From: Sphingomonas bisphenolicum
Lineage (GTDB): Bacteria; Pseudomonadota; Alphaproteobacteria; Sphingomonadales; Sphingomonadaceae
Assembly: GCF_024349785.1 (NCBI RefSeq)
Contig: NZ_AP018817.1
Span: 3,441,501 to 3,505,500 of the forward strand
Direction: 5' to 3'
Length of the DNA: 64,000 bases
In this document: piece after piece, positions 20,001 to 28,184 of the stretch
Numbering within the stretch: position 1 is the stretch's first letter
Layout of the letters: the number at the start of each line of letters is the position of its first letter
Translations under genes and position numbers: made by a program
Notes under the pieces: model-generated
Told to the model about the DNA's origin: nothing
Seen by the model: only the letters and a program-made list of their open reading frames with translations
The model's database searches: none

Positions 20001-20389
20001 GGCTTGACCCAGGGACCGCCCGTCTCGCTCCAGCCCGGCGAGGCGGCGATGGCGAATTCCAGACCCTTGGCATCGGCCGTCTGGACAGCGTGACGGAACG
20101 CATCCTTCCAGCCGTCGGTCATATAAGGCAGCCGTTCCTTGACGATCTGCGGCGTCATCAGGCTGGCGTCGAAATTCTGTACCCCGCCAATGCCCATGCG
20201 GGCCATCCAGTCGAGATCCTTGTCGATCCCGTCCTTGGTCACATTGCCGTTCATCCAATGCCACCAGACGCGCGGGCGCGCCGATTGGGGCGGATTGCGG
20301 AAGCCGTCGGCCAGCTCGTCTGCCCAGAGCGGCACGTTGAAGGAGGCGCAGGCCAGCAAGGCGGCGAGGCGAAGAGCTTTACGGGTCAT
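17063..20389 (-). CDS. alpha-L-rhamnosidase, glycoside hydrolase family 106
   Basis: A 1108-residue secreted enzyme with a signal peptide (LRLAALLACASFNVPLWA) followed at once by the GH106 N-terminal pattern RPRVWWHWMNGNVTKDGIDKDL and GIGGVQNFDAS. The size and the C-terminal beta-sandwich ending in a galactose-binding-like fold (DLGKIGDLAEVRVNGRLAG) fit the family. GH106 enzymes of sphingomonads remove terminal alpha-L-rhamnose from flavonoid glycosides such as rutin and naringin. The ATG at 20389 follows AAGGATTGCTC. It is the last gene of the long minus-strand catabolic block, 18 bases after an esterase gene. Confidence 0.88.
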   Translation of the reverse strand: MTRKALRLAALLACASFNVPLWADELADGFRNPPQSARPRVWWHWMNGNVTKDGIDKDLDWMARMGIGGVQNFDASLMTPQIVKERLPYMTDGWKDAFRHAVQTADAKGLEFAIAASPGWSETGGPWVKPQDAMKKLVWSETDLRGGQRLKRALAAPPSITGAFQSAKFSDPLAAGEETGALPSFYADARVLAYPIKVSLLSQPRVFQADGTALAAAPLFDNDLETVGQIAKGDAANPGGLILDYGKPVTIRSASLFVPHARPPFGDPVYRPMLEAETVQGWQPVGRFSLTEVSATIGFAPVTARRFRLVLSPNDGPKSPGLGDGAPGAIMLDVFGRPASATLGIGDLRLSAESKIDQYEAKAAYAIAPDYNRLSESIVPTAMAIDPASVVDITDHLRPDGTLDWTAPKGSDWRILRMGYSLTGKMNHPATPEATGLEVDKYDAAAVRRYLETYLGMYRDTVGAEWIGKKGIRALLTDSIEVGASNWTPRMVEEFKARRGYDPTPFLPTLTGAVVGSAARSDAFLHDYRQTLADLLAHAHYGTVAQVAHENGLTVYGEALENGRPVLGDDLAMRSHTDVPMAAMWTFNRGAAPRPTLIGDMKGAASVAHIYGQNIVSAESMTSAFAPWAFAPSDLKRVIDLEFASGINRPIVHTSVHQPVDDKLPGLSLMIFGQYFNRHESWAEMAKPWVDYMARTGYLLQQGRDHADLAYFYGEDAPITSLFEHGVPVDLPTRYAYDFVNADIIANRMSVDDGELVAGNARYRALYLGGSSRVMTLSTLQRIAGLVDAGATVIGEAPERAPGLQDDAAAFKALTTRLWSGAPQGKGRVIASSDVEAALASAGTGPDFRIGDGAQDADYRFVHRKLADGDLYFVNNRTSKAGHIEARFRVTGKQPEIWRAIDATTSPVSYRTEGGETVIPLDVGSEDALFILFRKAAVASSVTIAAKATRSVATLTSPWTVSFQSGRGAPASIAMSTLTPLESNADKGVRYFSGIATYATRFALPKGAKSGAPLWIDLGKIGDLAEVRVNGRLAGTSWFAPYRLDIGKLVKPGNNQLEVKVANLWVNRLIGDQQPGAEKITFTAAPTYKPDAPLRPSGLIGPVQLLAE

Positions 20390-20407
20390 GAGCAATCCTT
20401 ACGAAAA

Positions 20408-21331
20408 TCAGTGCGTGCCGAGCAGGCCGCGCATGTCCATCCAGGCGAGGAATTCGGGCAGGAGCATCGCCGTCGTCGTCCCCGGCCGACCCGCTCCAAA
20501 GCCATGGTCGCCCCGTTCATAGGCATGAAGTTCGACCGGACGCTTCGCCTTGCGCCAGGCTTCGACGATGCCAAAGCCCTGCTTGGCGAACAGGCCGTCA
20601 TCCATGGCGATGGCGTTGAACATGGGCGGCGCATCCGCGGGCACCGCTATTTCGATCATGGGGCCGTAGATATAGCCGATAAAGGCAGGGCGCAGGTCGC
20701 CCTTGCCATCCAGCACCGCGTTCAGCGTTGTTATTGCGCCGGCCGAAAAGCCGATCATGCCGATACGCGCCGGATCGACATGCCAATCCGCGGCGCGGCT
20801 ACGGATGATGGCCAGCGCTTGCAACGCATCCTGCGTGGCGCGGGGTTCCTTGACCTCCGGCGTCGAACTGGACTGCGCGGCGGCCGAGAAACGCTGCCCC
20901 ATGACGCCCATGAAAGCCTTGTCGTCGCGCGGCGTTTCGTTGAGGCGATATTTCAGCACGAAGGCGGCGACGCCATGGTCGGCCAGCCAGCGCGCGATAT
21001 CGCTGCCTTCGCCTGTCATCGACAGCGACAGGAACGCGCCGCCGGGCGCGACCACTACCGCCGCGCCGGTCGACTTGGCGGGATCGGGCAGATAGGGCGT
21101 AATGGTCGGGCGCACGACGTTGCGGACCATGATATTGTCGATGCTGTTCGCGCCGATCCGAACATGCATGCTCGACCATTGTTCGTCGTTGCCAGCCTTC
21201 ACTGCGGGCTGGTCCGGATAGAGCGCGATCGCCCCCTCCTGCCCCTGCGACGGAACCGTTTCCATGCGCACGTCCTGCGCCATCGCGGGCGTGGCGAGCA
21301 TCAGCGCCAGCGTCATCATAGAACGGATCAT
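20408..21331 (-). CDS. secreted alpha/beta-hydrolase (acetyl-esterase-like), copy 1
   Basis: A 307-residue protein with a signal peptide (MMTLALMLATPAMAQ) and an alpha/beta-hydrolase domain: oxyanion region VVVAPGGAFLSL, nucleophile elbow GFSAGA and catalytic His in YERGDHGFG. It resembles the endo-xylanase-like/acetyl xylan esterase group. It is clearly a paralogue of the hydrolase at 21756-22664 (same LPDPAK, VAPGGAF, GFSAGA and GDHGFG blocks). Likely role: removal of acyl groups from glycosides before the rhamnosidase acts. The start overlaps the preceding gene by 4 bases. Confidence 0.85.
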   Translation of the reverse strand: MIRSMMTLALMLATPAMAQDVRMETVPSQGQEGAIALYPDQPAVKAGNDEQWSSMHVRIGANSIDNIMVRNVVRPTITPYLPDPAKSTGAAVVVAPGGAFLSLSMTGEGSDIARWLADHGVAAFVLKYRLNETPRDDKAFMGVMGQRFSAAAQSSSTPEVKEPRATQDALQALAIIRSRAADWHVDPARIGMIGFSAGAITTLNAVLDGKGDLRPAFIGYIYGPMIEIAVPADAPPMFNAIAMDDGLFAKQGFGIVEAWRKAKRPVELHAYERGDHGFGAGRPGTTTAMLLPEFLAWMDMRGLLGTH

Positions 21332-21759
21332 CGGGTCATCCTCTTGAGAGCCAGGGTTGTTATGAGGGCGCCCAGCGATCCGCCGTAGAGCAATTTCAGC
21401 GCCAGTGCCTGCCCCCAGCCGATAGGCGGTAGAGCGGCAGCATCGGTCGCCCAGGCCAGCAGACCGCCGAGCACCGCGCCACCGATTGCAAAGCCGAACG
21501 CGCGCAGGAGGATGGTGCGGACCGATATGGCCAGCCCAAGCCGCTTGCGTGCGATCAAAGACGGGACGAGCGCGCTCATGAGTGCAACGGCGATGCTCTG
21601 CGGCACGAAGTCGAGGCCCAGCGCATCGGGTGCGCCCCAGGTGAGCGGGCGCGCAACCATCCCGAAAATGCCGAGGAAGAAGGCCAGGCTGAGGGTCGCG
21701 TTGATCGCAAAGCCGATGCCGGCCTCGCCCGCGATCGGCAAGGCCGGCACGGCGCTCAT
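21328..21759 (-). CDS. four-span membrane protein, unknown function
   Basis: A 143-residue protein with four hydrophobic segments (AINATLSLAFFLGIFGMVA, PQSIAVALMSALVPSLIA, AFGFAIGGAVLGGLLAWA and LLYGGSLGALITTLAL). It sits between the two paralogous esterase genes and overlaps both by 4 bases (ATGA at each end), so it belongs to the same transcript. No family recognised. Confidence 0.75.
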   Translation of the reverse strand: MSAVPALPIAGEAGIGFAINATLSLAFFLGIFGMVARPLTWGAPDALGLDFVPQSIAVALMSALVPSLIARKRLGLAISVRTILLRAFGFAIGGAVLGGLLAWATDAAALPPIGWGQALALKLLYGGSLGALITTLALKRMTR

Positions 21760-22664
21760 TGGGCGACCTTCGCGTTCAGCAGCCCGCGCATGTCCAGCCA
21801 GGCCTGGAATTGCGGCAACACGCCCATGGTCGTCGTACCAGGCTTGCCCGTGCCAAAGCCATGGTCGCCACGTTCATAGGCGTGCAGTTCGACCGGCGCA
21901 TGGGCGCGGCGCCAGCTTTCGACCAGGCCGTAGGAGGGATTGGGGAACAGGCTGTCGTCATTGGCGATGGCGGCGAACATGGGCGGCGCATCGGCCGGCA
22001 CCTCGCGCGCCAGCATGGGGCCATAGACATAGCCGATGAAGGATGGGCGATCGCTCCCCTTCCCTTCCAGCGCTGCGTTGAGCACAGTCATCGCACCGGC
22101 GGAGAAACCGATCATGCCTACACGCTGCGGATCGACGCCCCATTTGCCGGCGCCGGCGCGCACCAGCTTGAGTGCCGCCAGCGAATCCAGCGTTGCGCGC
22201 GGTTCAGTGATTCCCGGCGCGGCAGTCGGATCGCGCAGCGACTCCGCCATGCGCTTGCCCATATAGGCGGACGCTTCGCCGATGTCGGCGGGGGTCTGGT
22301 TCAGCCGATATTTCAGGACGAAGGCGGCGATGCCGTGATCGGCGAGCCAGCGCGCGACGCTCCAGCCCTCATGATCCATCGCCAGCAGCATGAAGGCGCC
22401 GCCGGGCGCGACCACCACCGCCGCACCGGTCGCCTTGGCGGGATCGGGCAGGACAGGCGTGATGGTCGGCACGGTGACATTGCGCACCGCCAGATCCTTA
22501 CCGAAACGCACCCAATTTTCGGTCGATCCTTTGGGTGCCTTCATGTCCGGATAGAGCGGAATGGCGTTCGGATCGGCGGGGGCTTCGGCGGGAACCGGCG
22601 TCGGCATCTGGGCGATGGCGGGAACCGCGAGTACAAGGGCGACAGCGGCGGCGATACGCTTCAT
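21756..22664 (-). CDS. secreted alpha/beta-hydrolase (acetyl-esterase-like), copy 2
   Basis: A 302-residue paralogue of the hydrolase at 20408-21331, with a signal peptide (AAAVALVLAVPAIAQ), VVVAPGGAFMLL, GFSAGA and YERGDHGFGTG. The nucleophile Ser and catalytic His are conserved. It lies 12 bases after the GH1 gene. The pair probably arose by duplication and may differ in acyl-group preference. Confidence 0.85.
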   Translation of the reverse strand: MKRIAAAVALVLAVPAIAQMPTPVPAEAPADPNAIPLYPDMKAPKGSTENWVRFGKDLAVRNVTVPTITPVLPDPAKATGAAVVVAPGGAFMLLAMDHEGWSVARWLADHGIAAFVLKYRLNQTPADIGEASAYMGKRMAESLRDPTAAPGITEPRATLDSLAALKLVRAGAGKWGVDPQRVGMIGFSAGAMTVLNAALEGKGSDRPSFIGYVYGPMLAREVPADAPPMFAAIANDDSLFPNPSYGLVESWRRAHAPVELHAYERGDHGFGTGKPGTTTMGVLPQFQAWLDMRGLLNAKVAQ

Positions 22665-22676
22665 GTCTTTCTCTCC

Positions 22677-23993
22677 TTAGACCGCATTGCGGCTGGCGAT
22701 CGCGCCATAGACGGCGGCGCTTGGTTTGGCGGTGCGGGCGAAGGTGACCGGATCGACGCTGTGCAGGCCGAACTTGACCTTATAGCCGAATATCCATTCG
22801 AAATTGTCGAGCAACGACCAGTGGCAATAGCCCAGCACCGGCACGCCGTCGTCCATCGCCTTCTTGAGTTCGGCGAGCGCCGCGGGGATGAATGTGGCGC
22901 GGATGGTGTCGTCGGTCGTGCCGACGCCATGTTCCGACACCAGGATCGGCACGCCTGTCGCTGCATGGGCGTAGCGGACCGCGCCCGCGAGCGAGGGCGC
23001 CCAGACTTCGGTGCCAGACCAATTGACGATCGAACCGGCGGGCGTTGGCAGACGCCCCTTGTCGCCCCAGAGCGCGCGCTCGTAATTCTGAACGCCCATG
23101 AAGTCGTCGGCCTTGGCTATGTCCAGCCAGTTGCCGTACAATTCCTTCCGCATCCGGTCGCGCACCGAGTTCCTGCCGACCGCCTGATCATCCATCAATG
23201 CAAGAGAGAAGCCGACAGGCAGGTCGGGACGGACCGCCTTGATCGCGGCCTTGCCCGCTTTGTGTGCCGCCTCCAGACCGGCCTGCAACGCTGGTAGATC
23301 CTCGACCCCGGCGACATTGGCGGCGACGAATTTCGGCACGCCCAGGCGCTTGGCCGCGGTTTCCAGCGTGAGTTTCTGGATGTCCCACACCTGCGGCGGC
23401 AGCATGGGCTTCAAAAGCAGCAGGATATTGGGTTCGTTGAAGGTGATGGCGCTGGCGATCCCCTGCCCCAGCGCGCGCATCGCCTTGTCGCAATAGCGGG
23501 CGAACAACTGCGCGCTTTCCGGGTTGGTCCAGCCGCCCTGCGCGCTGAACCAGCGCGGCGCGGTGAAATGGCTGAAGGTCACGATCGGCGCCAGACCGCG
23601 CTGGAGGCAACCGTCGATGATCGCCTTGTAATGGGCCAGCATCGCCTGGGAGAAGAGGCCCTTCTCCGGCTCGATCCGCGCCCATTCGATACCGAAGCGA
23701 TAGGCATTGAGGCCCATGCCCTTGACCAGATCCAGGTCGGTTTCCCACAGTTCGAAACTGTTGCAGCTATCGCCCGATGGTTCGGCGAAGACGGTCGGCT
23801 GCTGGTTTTCGATAAACCACAGGTCGCTGGCGATGTTGTTGCCCTCGATCTGGTGCGGCGCGGTGGCGACACCCCAATAGAAGCCCTTGGGGAAGCCGGG
23901 GCTGGCGGCCGCCTTGCGCGCGGCCATGGCGGGAGCGGCCATCATGGCCCCGGTGGCGATTCCGGTCGCGAGCAGCGTCCTGCGATCGAGCAT
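22677..23993 (-). CDS. GH1 family beta-glucosidase with Tat-type signal
   Basis: A 438-residue GH1 enzyme. The N-terminus LDRRTLLATGIATGAMMAA reads as a twin-arginine signal, so it is probably exported folded to the periplasm. The GH1 features are FYWGVATAPHQIEGN, acid/base Glu in TFNEPN, and the nucleophile region VSEHGVGT, where the usual ENG has become EHG while the Glu is kept. The C-terminal WSLLDNFEWIFGY motif confirms the family. The start at 23993 is preferred because it gives the signal peptide and follows CAGGAGAAAC. It likely removes glucose after the rhamnosidase. Confidence 0.9.
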   Translation of the reverse strand: MLDRRTLLATGIATGAMMAAPAMAARKAAASPGFPKGFYWGVATAPHQIEGNNIASDLWFIENQQPTVFAEPSGDSCNSFELWETDLDLVKGMGLNAYRFGIEWARIEPEKGLFSQAMLAHYKAIIDGCLQRGLAPIVTFSHFTAPRWFSAQGGWTNPESAQLFARYCDKAMRALGQGIASAITFNEPNILLLLKPMLPPQVWDIQKLTLETAAKRLGVPKFVAANVAGVEDLPALQAGLEAAHKAGKAAIKAVRPDLPVGFSLALMDDQAVGRNSVRDRMRKELYGNWLDIAKADDFMGVQNYERALWGDKGRLPTPAGSIVNWSGTEVWAPSLAGAVRYAHAATGVPILVSEHGVGTTDDTIRATFIPAALAELKKAMDDGVPVLGYCHWSLLDNFEWIFGYKVKFGLHSVDPVTFARTAKPSAAVYGAIASRNAV

Positions 23994-24006
23994 CTGTTTC
24001 TCCTGA

Positions 24007-24858
24007 TTATGATTTGGTGGTTTCGCGCACGAAAGCGCAGATTTCGTCCGATAGCCGCCGGTCGGCGGTGCCAAGGTGCATGGCCATGCTGTAATGGTTG
24101 TGGCCCGAATGGATGAAGGCCCGCGGCATGGCGCCGTGGCGGGTGCGGCGATCCTGCATCAGCCCCAGAAACTCGGCCTGAAAGCGCGGCGGATCGAACT
24201 CGGCGCAGGCCAGGAACAGGGGCAGGCTGGTGGAGGCGACCGCATCCAGCGGCATCCGGTCGGGATAGAGCGCCGGGTCGCCATAATAATATGTGTCGCG
24301 CTCATCGAGCGGCGTGTAGCCGTAGAGACCTGAGAGCAGGATTGCGGCGCGAATATCGCGGACGCCGGCCAGTTTCAGATAGCCCGCCACATGCACCGAA
24401 CCGGCGGACGTGCCCATCAGCACGATCCGCTCCGGATCGCCGCCATGTTGCGCCGCATGGGCCTTGAGCCAGGCGACGACGGCCGCGACATCTTCCGATC
24501 CGGCAGGCCAGACATTGTCCGGTGCGAGGCGATAGTTGATGACGCCCCCCACAAACCCGGCCTGTGCCGCCATGCGACCGACATTTGCGTTGGGCCAGGC
24601 ATCGACGCCGCCCTTGTCGCCCTTGAGGAAGCCGCCGCCGTGGACGAAGACGAGGACGGGCGCCAGATTGCTGCCCTGCGGCCGATACAGGTCGAGGCGA
24701 TGTCGCTCATGCGGGCCATAGGCGATATCCGCGACCGTCACCGGCACCTGCTCGCGCAGGGCGGATTGGTCGGCATCGAACAGGGCGCGACATTGCGCGA
24801 GAATGTCCGGGCCAAGGTCGGTGCCCATGGCGGCGATCGATTGTCTGATCTGGTTCAT
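24007..24858 (-). CDS. alpha/beta-hydrolase (HSL/kynurenine formamidase-like esterase)
   Basis: A 283-residue cytoplasmic-looking hydrolase with oxyanion motif FVHGGGFLKGDKGG, nucleophile elbow GTSAGS and catalytic His in HSGHNHYS. The Asp is probably in ACAEFDPPRF. It belongs to the hormone-sensitive-lipase/carboxylesterase side of the fold. The ATG at 24858 is chosen because of the GGGATGCGGGA site before it; an in-frame TTG lies at 24888. It is 13 bases before the GH1 gene. A role in ester or lactone hydrolysis in the same pathway is likely. Confidence 0.85.
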   Translation of the reverse strand: MNQIRQSIAAMGTDLGPDILAQCRALFDADQSALREQVPVTVADIAYGPHERHRLDLYRPQGSNLAPVLVFVHGGGFLKGDKGGVDAWPNANVGRMAAQAGFVGGVINYRLAPDNVWPAGSEDVAAVVAWLKAHAAQHGGDPERIVLMGTSAGSVHVAGYLKLAGVRDIRAAILLSGLYGYTPLDERDTYYYGDPALYPDRMPLDAVASTSLPLFLACAEFDPPRFQAEFLGLMQDRRTRHGAMPRAFIHSGHNHYSMAMHLGTADRRLSDEICAFVRETTKS

Positions 24859-24933
24859 TCCCGCATCCCTGACCGCCACGATTGACAAAAAAGAGGCAGG
24901 GCGGCGTCACCTGCGCCGCCCTGCCTTATCGCA

Positions 24934-27213
24934 TCAGAATTTGGCGTCGAAGCTGATACCGACCTGACGGAAGGACTGCGGACCGTAGATGGCGCCGATA
25001 TTCTGCTCCCCGCTATCGGTGGTATAGGGGAAACTGCTCTGCATCAGCGAGGGCTCGTGCACGTCGAACAGGTTGCGGCCGAACACCGCGACGCTGTAGC
25101 GATTATCCTCGGTACGGACGCCGATGCGACCGCCGACCAGCCAGTGCGAACGGAAGGTGGTTTCGCTGTTCGAATTGGCTTCATAGCGGACCCGCGACTT
25201 CCAGACCGTATCCGCGGCCAGGAAACCGTTGAAGCGGCTGGTGACAGGCACTTCATATTCGCCAGACAGGGTGAACTTATATTTCGGGGCATAGGCCAAT
25301 TGGCTGCTGCCGATGTCAGTCCCATCAGTGCCGATAAAGCCCTTCGGATAGGTCGCCTTGGCATAGATGAAGCCGGTGTTCAGCGACAGGCCGTCGAACA
25401 CCTTGCCGAAGAAGTTGATTTCCGCGCCGCGGGACTTCACGCCATCGATGTTGGTCTGCACGCAGGAGATGACCGCTGTGCTATCGACCGTGCATTGTTG
25501 CGCCTGGAAGTTCTTGATCTTCTGATAGAAGACGCTGAGGTCCGCCACCCAGCCGCCGAACAGGGTGCTCTTGAGCCCCGCTTCATAGGCCATCGGAATT
25601 TCCGGCAGCACGACGAACGGCTGGAGCGGGGCCGACGGGGTTGCGATCTGGCCCCCTTTGAAGCCGCGCGATGCGGTCGCATAGACCATCGTCCGCTGGT
25701 CGAGGTCATATTGCGCGCCCAGACGCCACGAGAATTTCTGAACGTCGAGGACCGTCCTGGTGAACGGATCGGCGGGAATCGCATAGTTATAATAGTCGAG
25801 CGACAGGCGGTCGGTGGTGTAGCGACCACCGGCGATCAGGCGCAGGCTGGGCGACAGATGGAAGGTGCCCTGACCGAAGAAGGCGAGCGATTCGTCCTTG
25901 ATTGCGACGTCGGCACCAGGATTCCGCACGATGGGAATGACGAAGCCGGGGAACGGCACGACCGAGACCGACAGGGTTTCGGGATCGCGCAACTGCTTCT
26001 GGTTCGAATAGAAGGCGCCGAGCGTATATTCCAGGAACTGGTCCGCAGGCGAAGACACCCGGAATTCCTGCGTGAACAGGCTGAGCCGACGATTCACGGC
26101 GCCATTGCCGACCTGCAGTTCCAGCGGCTCGCCGCGGAACACGTCGGTCGCTGCGCCAAAGCCGGTCTCGTTCGATTTGCGATAGGCGGTGACGGAGGTC
26201 AGTGTGAACGGATCGGCTTCATAATCGATCTGAAGCGAACCGCCGTAATTTTCCGAACGACCGACATAGGCACTGCTGGAGCAATAGTTGCGATTGCCCT
26301 CGCCCGGCGTCACACCGCAGCTTGCAAGGCGCGCCGTAATGCCTTGGCCATCCTGGAGCAGGCCGCCCAGTGCCGTGCCCGGTCCGCTGGTCTTGACGAA
26401 GGTAAAGAAGTCGCCGCCATTTTCAGCCCGGCTCTTGCTATAGTCGCCGATCAGGTTGGCGGTCAGCCGCTCGGTCGGTTCCCAGAGCAGGCGACCGCGC
26501 AGACCATAACGGTCATTGTCGTTGTAGTTACCAGTCAGTGTATTGCGGTTGACGCCCTGGCGCAGGTTGGTGACGCCCGACACACGAATGGCCGCGTTCG
26601 ACGCCAGCGGGATGTTGACCACGCCCTGAATCACCTGATTGCCGAATTTGGAACCGGCAGTGCCGGCATCCGACAATTCGGTGCGGACGCGCGCAGAAAA
26701 GCCGTTGGGATCGGGCGCGTTGGTGGTGATATTGATGACACCGGCCGAGGTGGTGAGGCCGAAGAGCGTGCCCTGCGGCCCCTTGAGCACTTCGATCCGC
26801 GACACGTCGAACAGGTCGGAGATGTTGGCATTGCCTTGGCTCACCTGATCGACGACGACGCCGACCGAAGCGACCGCGCCGGCCGAGAAAGTCTGGGTCC
26901 CGATGCCACGGATCGCGCCGCCGCCGCCGGTATTCTGGCCGGGCGCCTGCTGGATTTCCAGCGACGGCGCGATGCGGCTGAGGTCGTTGACCGTATTGAC
27001 CTGCTGCCGTTCCAGTTGGGCCTGGTTGGCGACGGTGATGGAAATGGGTACCTCCGTCACCTTCTCGGCCTTGCGCTGAGCGGTGACGATGATGTCCGAA
27101 TTGGCGTCGGGCGCCGCCTGCTCAGGCGCAGCAGCATCCTGGGCCATGGCGGGCGCCGTCAGCGCGATGACACTGGCACTGGCGAGCGCCGCGATCGAAA
27201 TGAAGTTACGCAT
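24934..27213 (-). CDS. TonB-dependent receptor
   Basis: A 759-residue outer-membrane receptor with signal peptide (SVIALTAPAMAQ), a DIIVTAQRK segment at the start of the plug, the plug domain (RIAPSLEIQQAPGQN, then IEVLKGPQGTLFG) and a beta-barrel ending in Phe (GISFDAKF). Receptors of this class import glycans, siderophores or aromatic glycosides using TonB energy. Its place between the deglycosylating and ring-cleaving genes makes it the likely uptake port for the substrate of this locus. Confidence 0.95.
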   Translation of the reverse strand: MRNFISIAALASASVIALTAPAMAQDAAAPEQAAPDANSDIIVTAQRKAEKVTEVPISITVANQAQLERQQVNTVNDLSRIAPSLEIQQAPGQNTGGGGAIRGIGTQTFSAGAVASVGVVVDQVSQGNANISDLFDVSRIEVLKGPQGTLFGLTTSAGVINITTNAPDPNGFSARVRTELSDAGTAGSKFGNQVIQGVVNIPLASNAAIRVSGVTNLRQGVNRNTLTGNYNDNDRYGLRGRLLWEPTERLTANLIGDYSKSRAENGGDFFTFVKTSGPGTALGGLLQDGQGITARLASCGVTPGEGNRNYCSSSAYVGRSENYGGSLQIDYEADPFTLTSVTAYRKSNETGFGAATDVFRGEPLELQVGNGAVNRRLSLFTQEFRVSSPADQFLEYTLGAFYSNQKQLRDPETLSVSVVPFPGFVIPIVRNPGADVAIKDESLAFFGQGTFHLSPSLRLIAGGRYTTDRLSLDYYNYAIPADPFTRTVLDVQKFSWRLGAQYDLDQRTMVYATASRGFKGGQIATPSAPLQPFVVLPEIPMAYEAGLKSTLFGGWVADLSVFYQKIKNFQAQQCTVDSTAVISCVQTNIDGVKSRGAEINFFGKVFDGLSLNTGFIYAKATYPKGFIGTDGTDIGSSQLAYAPKYKFTLSGEYEVPVTSRFNGFLAADTVWKSRVRYEANSNSETTFRSHWLVGGRIGVRTEDNRYSVAVFGRNLFDVHEPSLMQSSFPYTTDSGEQNIGAIYGPQSFRQVGISFDAKF

Positions 27214-27251
27214 ATATATTCCTCCCCTTCTTATGATTGGGTCGTTCAGGC

Positions 27252-28184
27252 TTATTGTTCGTCGATGATGCGGTTGGTGAGCGTACCGATGGCGCCGATG
27301 GCGACTTCCACCTTGTCGCCGGCTTTCATGTAGAGCGGCGGGGTGCGCTTATCGCCGACGCCGCCGGGGGTGCCTGTGGCGATAACGTCGCCGGGGGCGA
27401 GCGGCGTGAAGGCGCTGATATATGCGATGACCGTGGGGATATCCCAGATCATGTCGGCGATCGGCTGATCCTGCACCAGTTCGCCGTTGAGGCGGGTCTG
27501 GACGCGGAGCGCGCCAAGGTCTTCGATTGCGTCCGCCGTCACCAGCGCGGGGCCGAAACCGCCGGTGCCGGGGAAAGTCTTGCCAGGCGTGAACTGGATA
27601 TTGTGACGCTGCCAGTCGCGCGCGGACCCGTCGTTGAAGCAGGCATAGCCCGCGACATAGGCCCAGGCGTCGGCGGCGACGACCTTGTGGCACGGCTTGC
27701 CGATGACGACCGCCAGTTCGCCCTCATAATCGAAGCGCTCGGTCACGCGGGGCTTCACCAGCGGCTGGCCGTCGGCGACCAGACTGTCGGCATAGCGCAC
27801 GAAGATCGCGGGATGCGCCTTCTGCTCGCGGCCGGTTTCCTTGACATGTTCGGCATAGTTCAAGCCGACGCACAATATCTTGGCAGGATCGGGGATGACC
27901 GGCAGCAGCACGACATCGGCGGCGGCGAAGGACGCGCCGTCGGCCAGCATCGACAGGCTGCCGTCGCTCAGCGCCGCCTTCAGGCTGGGCGTCGCATCGG
28001 TCGCCAGTTCCACGATCGTCTCGCCATCCTGGCGACCGAAGCTGGGGGTGCCGTCGGGGCGGCGGAAGCTTACAAATCGGGTCACGTCTCTGTCTCCTCT
28101 ACCGCGCGGGGCGGCCTTCAATCCTGTCGTTCCGAGCAGCGCGCCGCCAAGCGCGGCGAGCGCGGTGCGGCGGTCAAGCGTCAA
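27252..28184 (-). CDS. fumarylacetoacetate hydrolase family protein with an in-frame Tat-like leader
   Basis: A 310-residue FAH-fold enzyme (2-hydroxyhepta-2,4-dienedioate isomerase/hydratase type): CVGLNYAEHVKETG, the metal ligands in RFDYEGELAVVIGK and the TGTPGGVG signature are clear. From the TTG at 28184, with GGGAGG 9 bases before it, the protein begins TLDRRTALAALGGALLGTTG, a plausible twin-arginine leader that is unusual for this family. A second start, GTG at 28085, also has a good GAGGAGA site and gives a leaderless 277-residue enzyme. Either or both may be used. The gene overlaps the dioxygenase gene by 11 bases. Confidence 0.85.
   Translation of the reverse strand: MTLDRRTALAALGGALLGTTGLKAAPRGRGDRDVTRFVSFRRPDGTPSFGRQDGETIVELATDATPSLKAALSDGSLSMLADGASFAAADVVLLPVIPDPAKILCVGLNYAEHVKETGREQKAHPAIFVRYADSLVADGQPLVKPRVTERFDYEGELAVVIGKPCHKVVAADAWAYVAGYACFNDGSARDWQRHNIQFTPGKTFPGTGGFGPALVTADAIEDLGALRVQTRLNGELVQDQPIADMIWDIPTVIAYISAFTPLAPGDVIATGTPGGVGDKRTPPLYMKAGDKVEVAIGAIGTLTNRIIDEQ

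Noticed and set aside
18215..21388. A 1057-codon open frame on the plus strand opposite the rhamnosidase and esterase genes
   Set aside because: Antisense shadow of GC-rich coding DNA: the translation is Arg/His/Asp-rich without any domain, while the minus strand encodes clear enzymes.
25057..27333. A 758-codon plus-strand frame opposite the TonB receptor
   Set aside because: Same reason: low-complexity composition, no domain, and a complete TonB-dependent receptor on the other strand.
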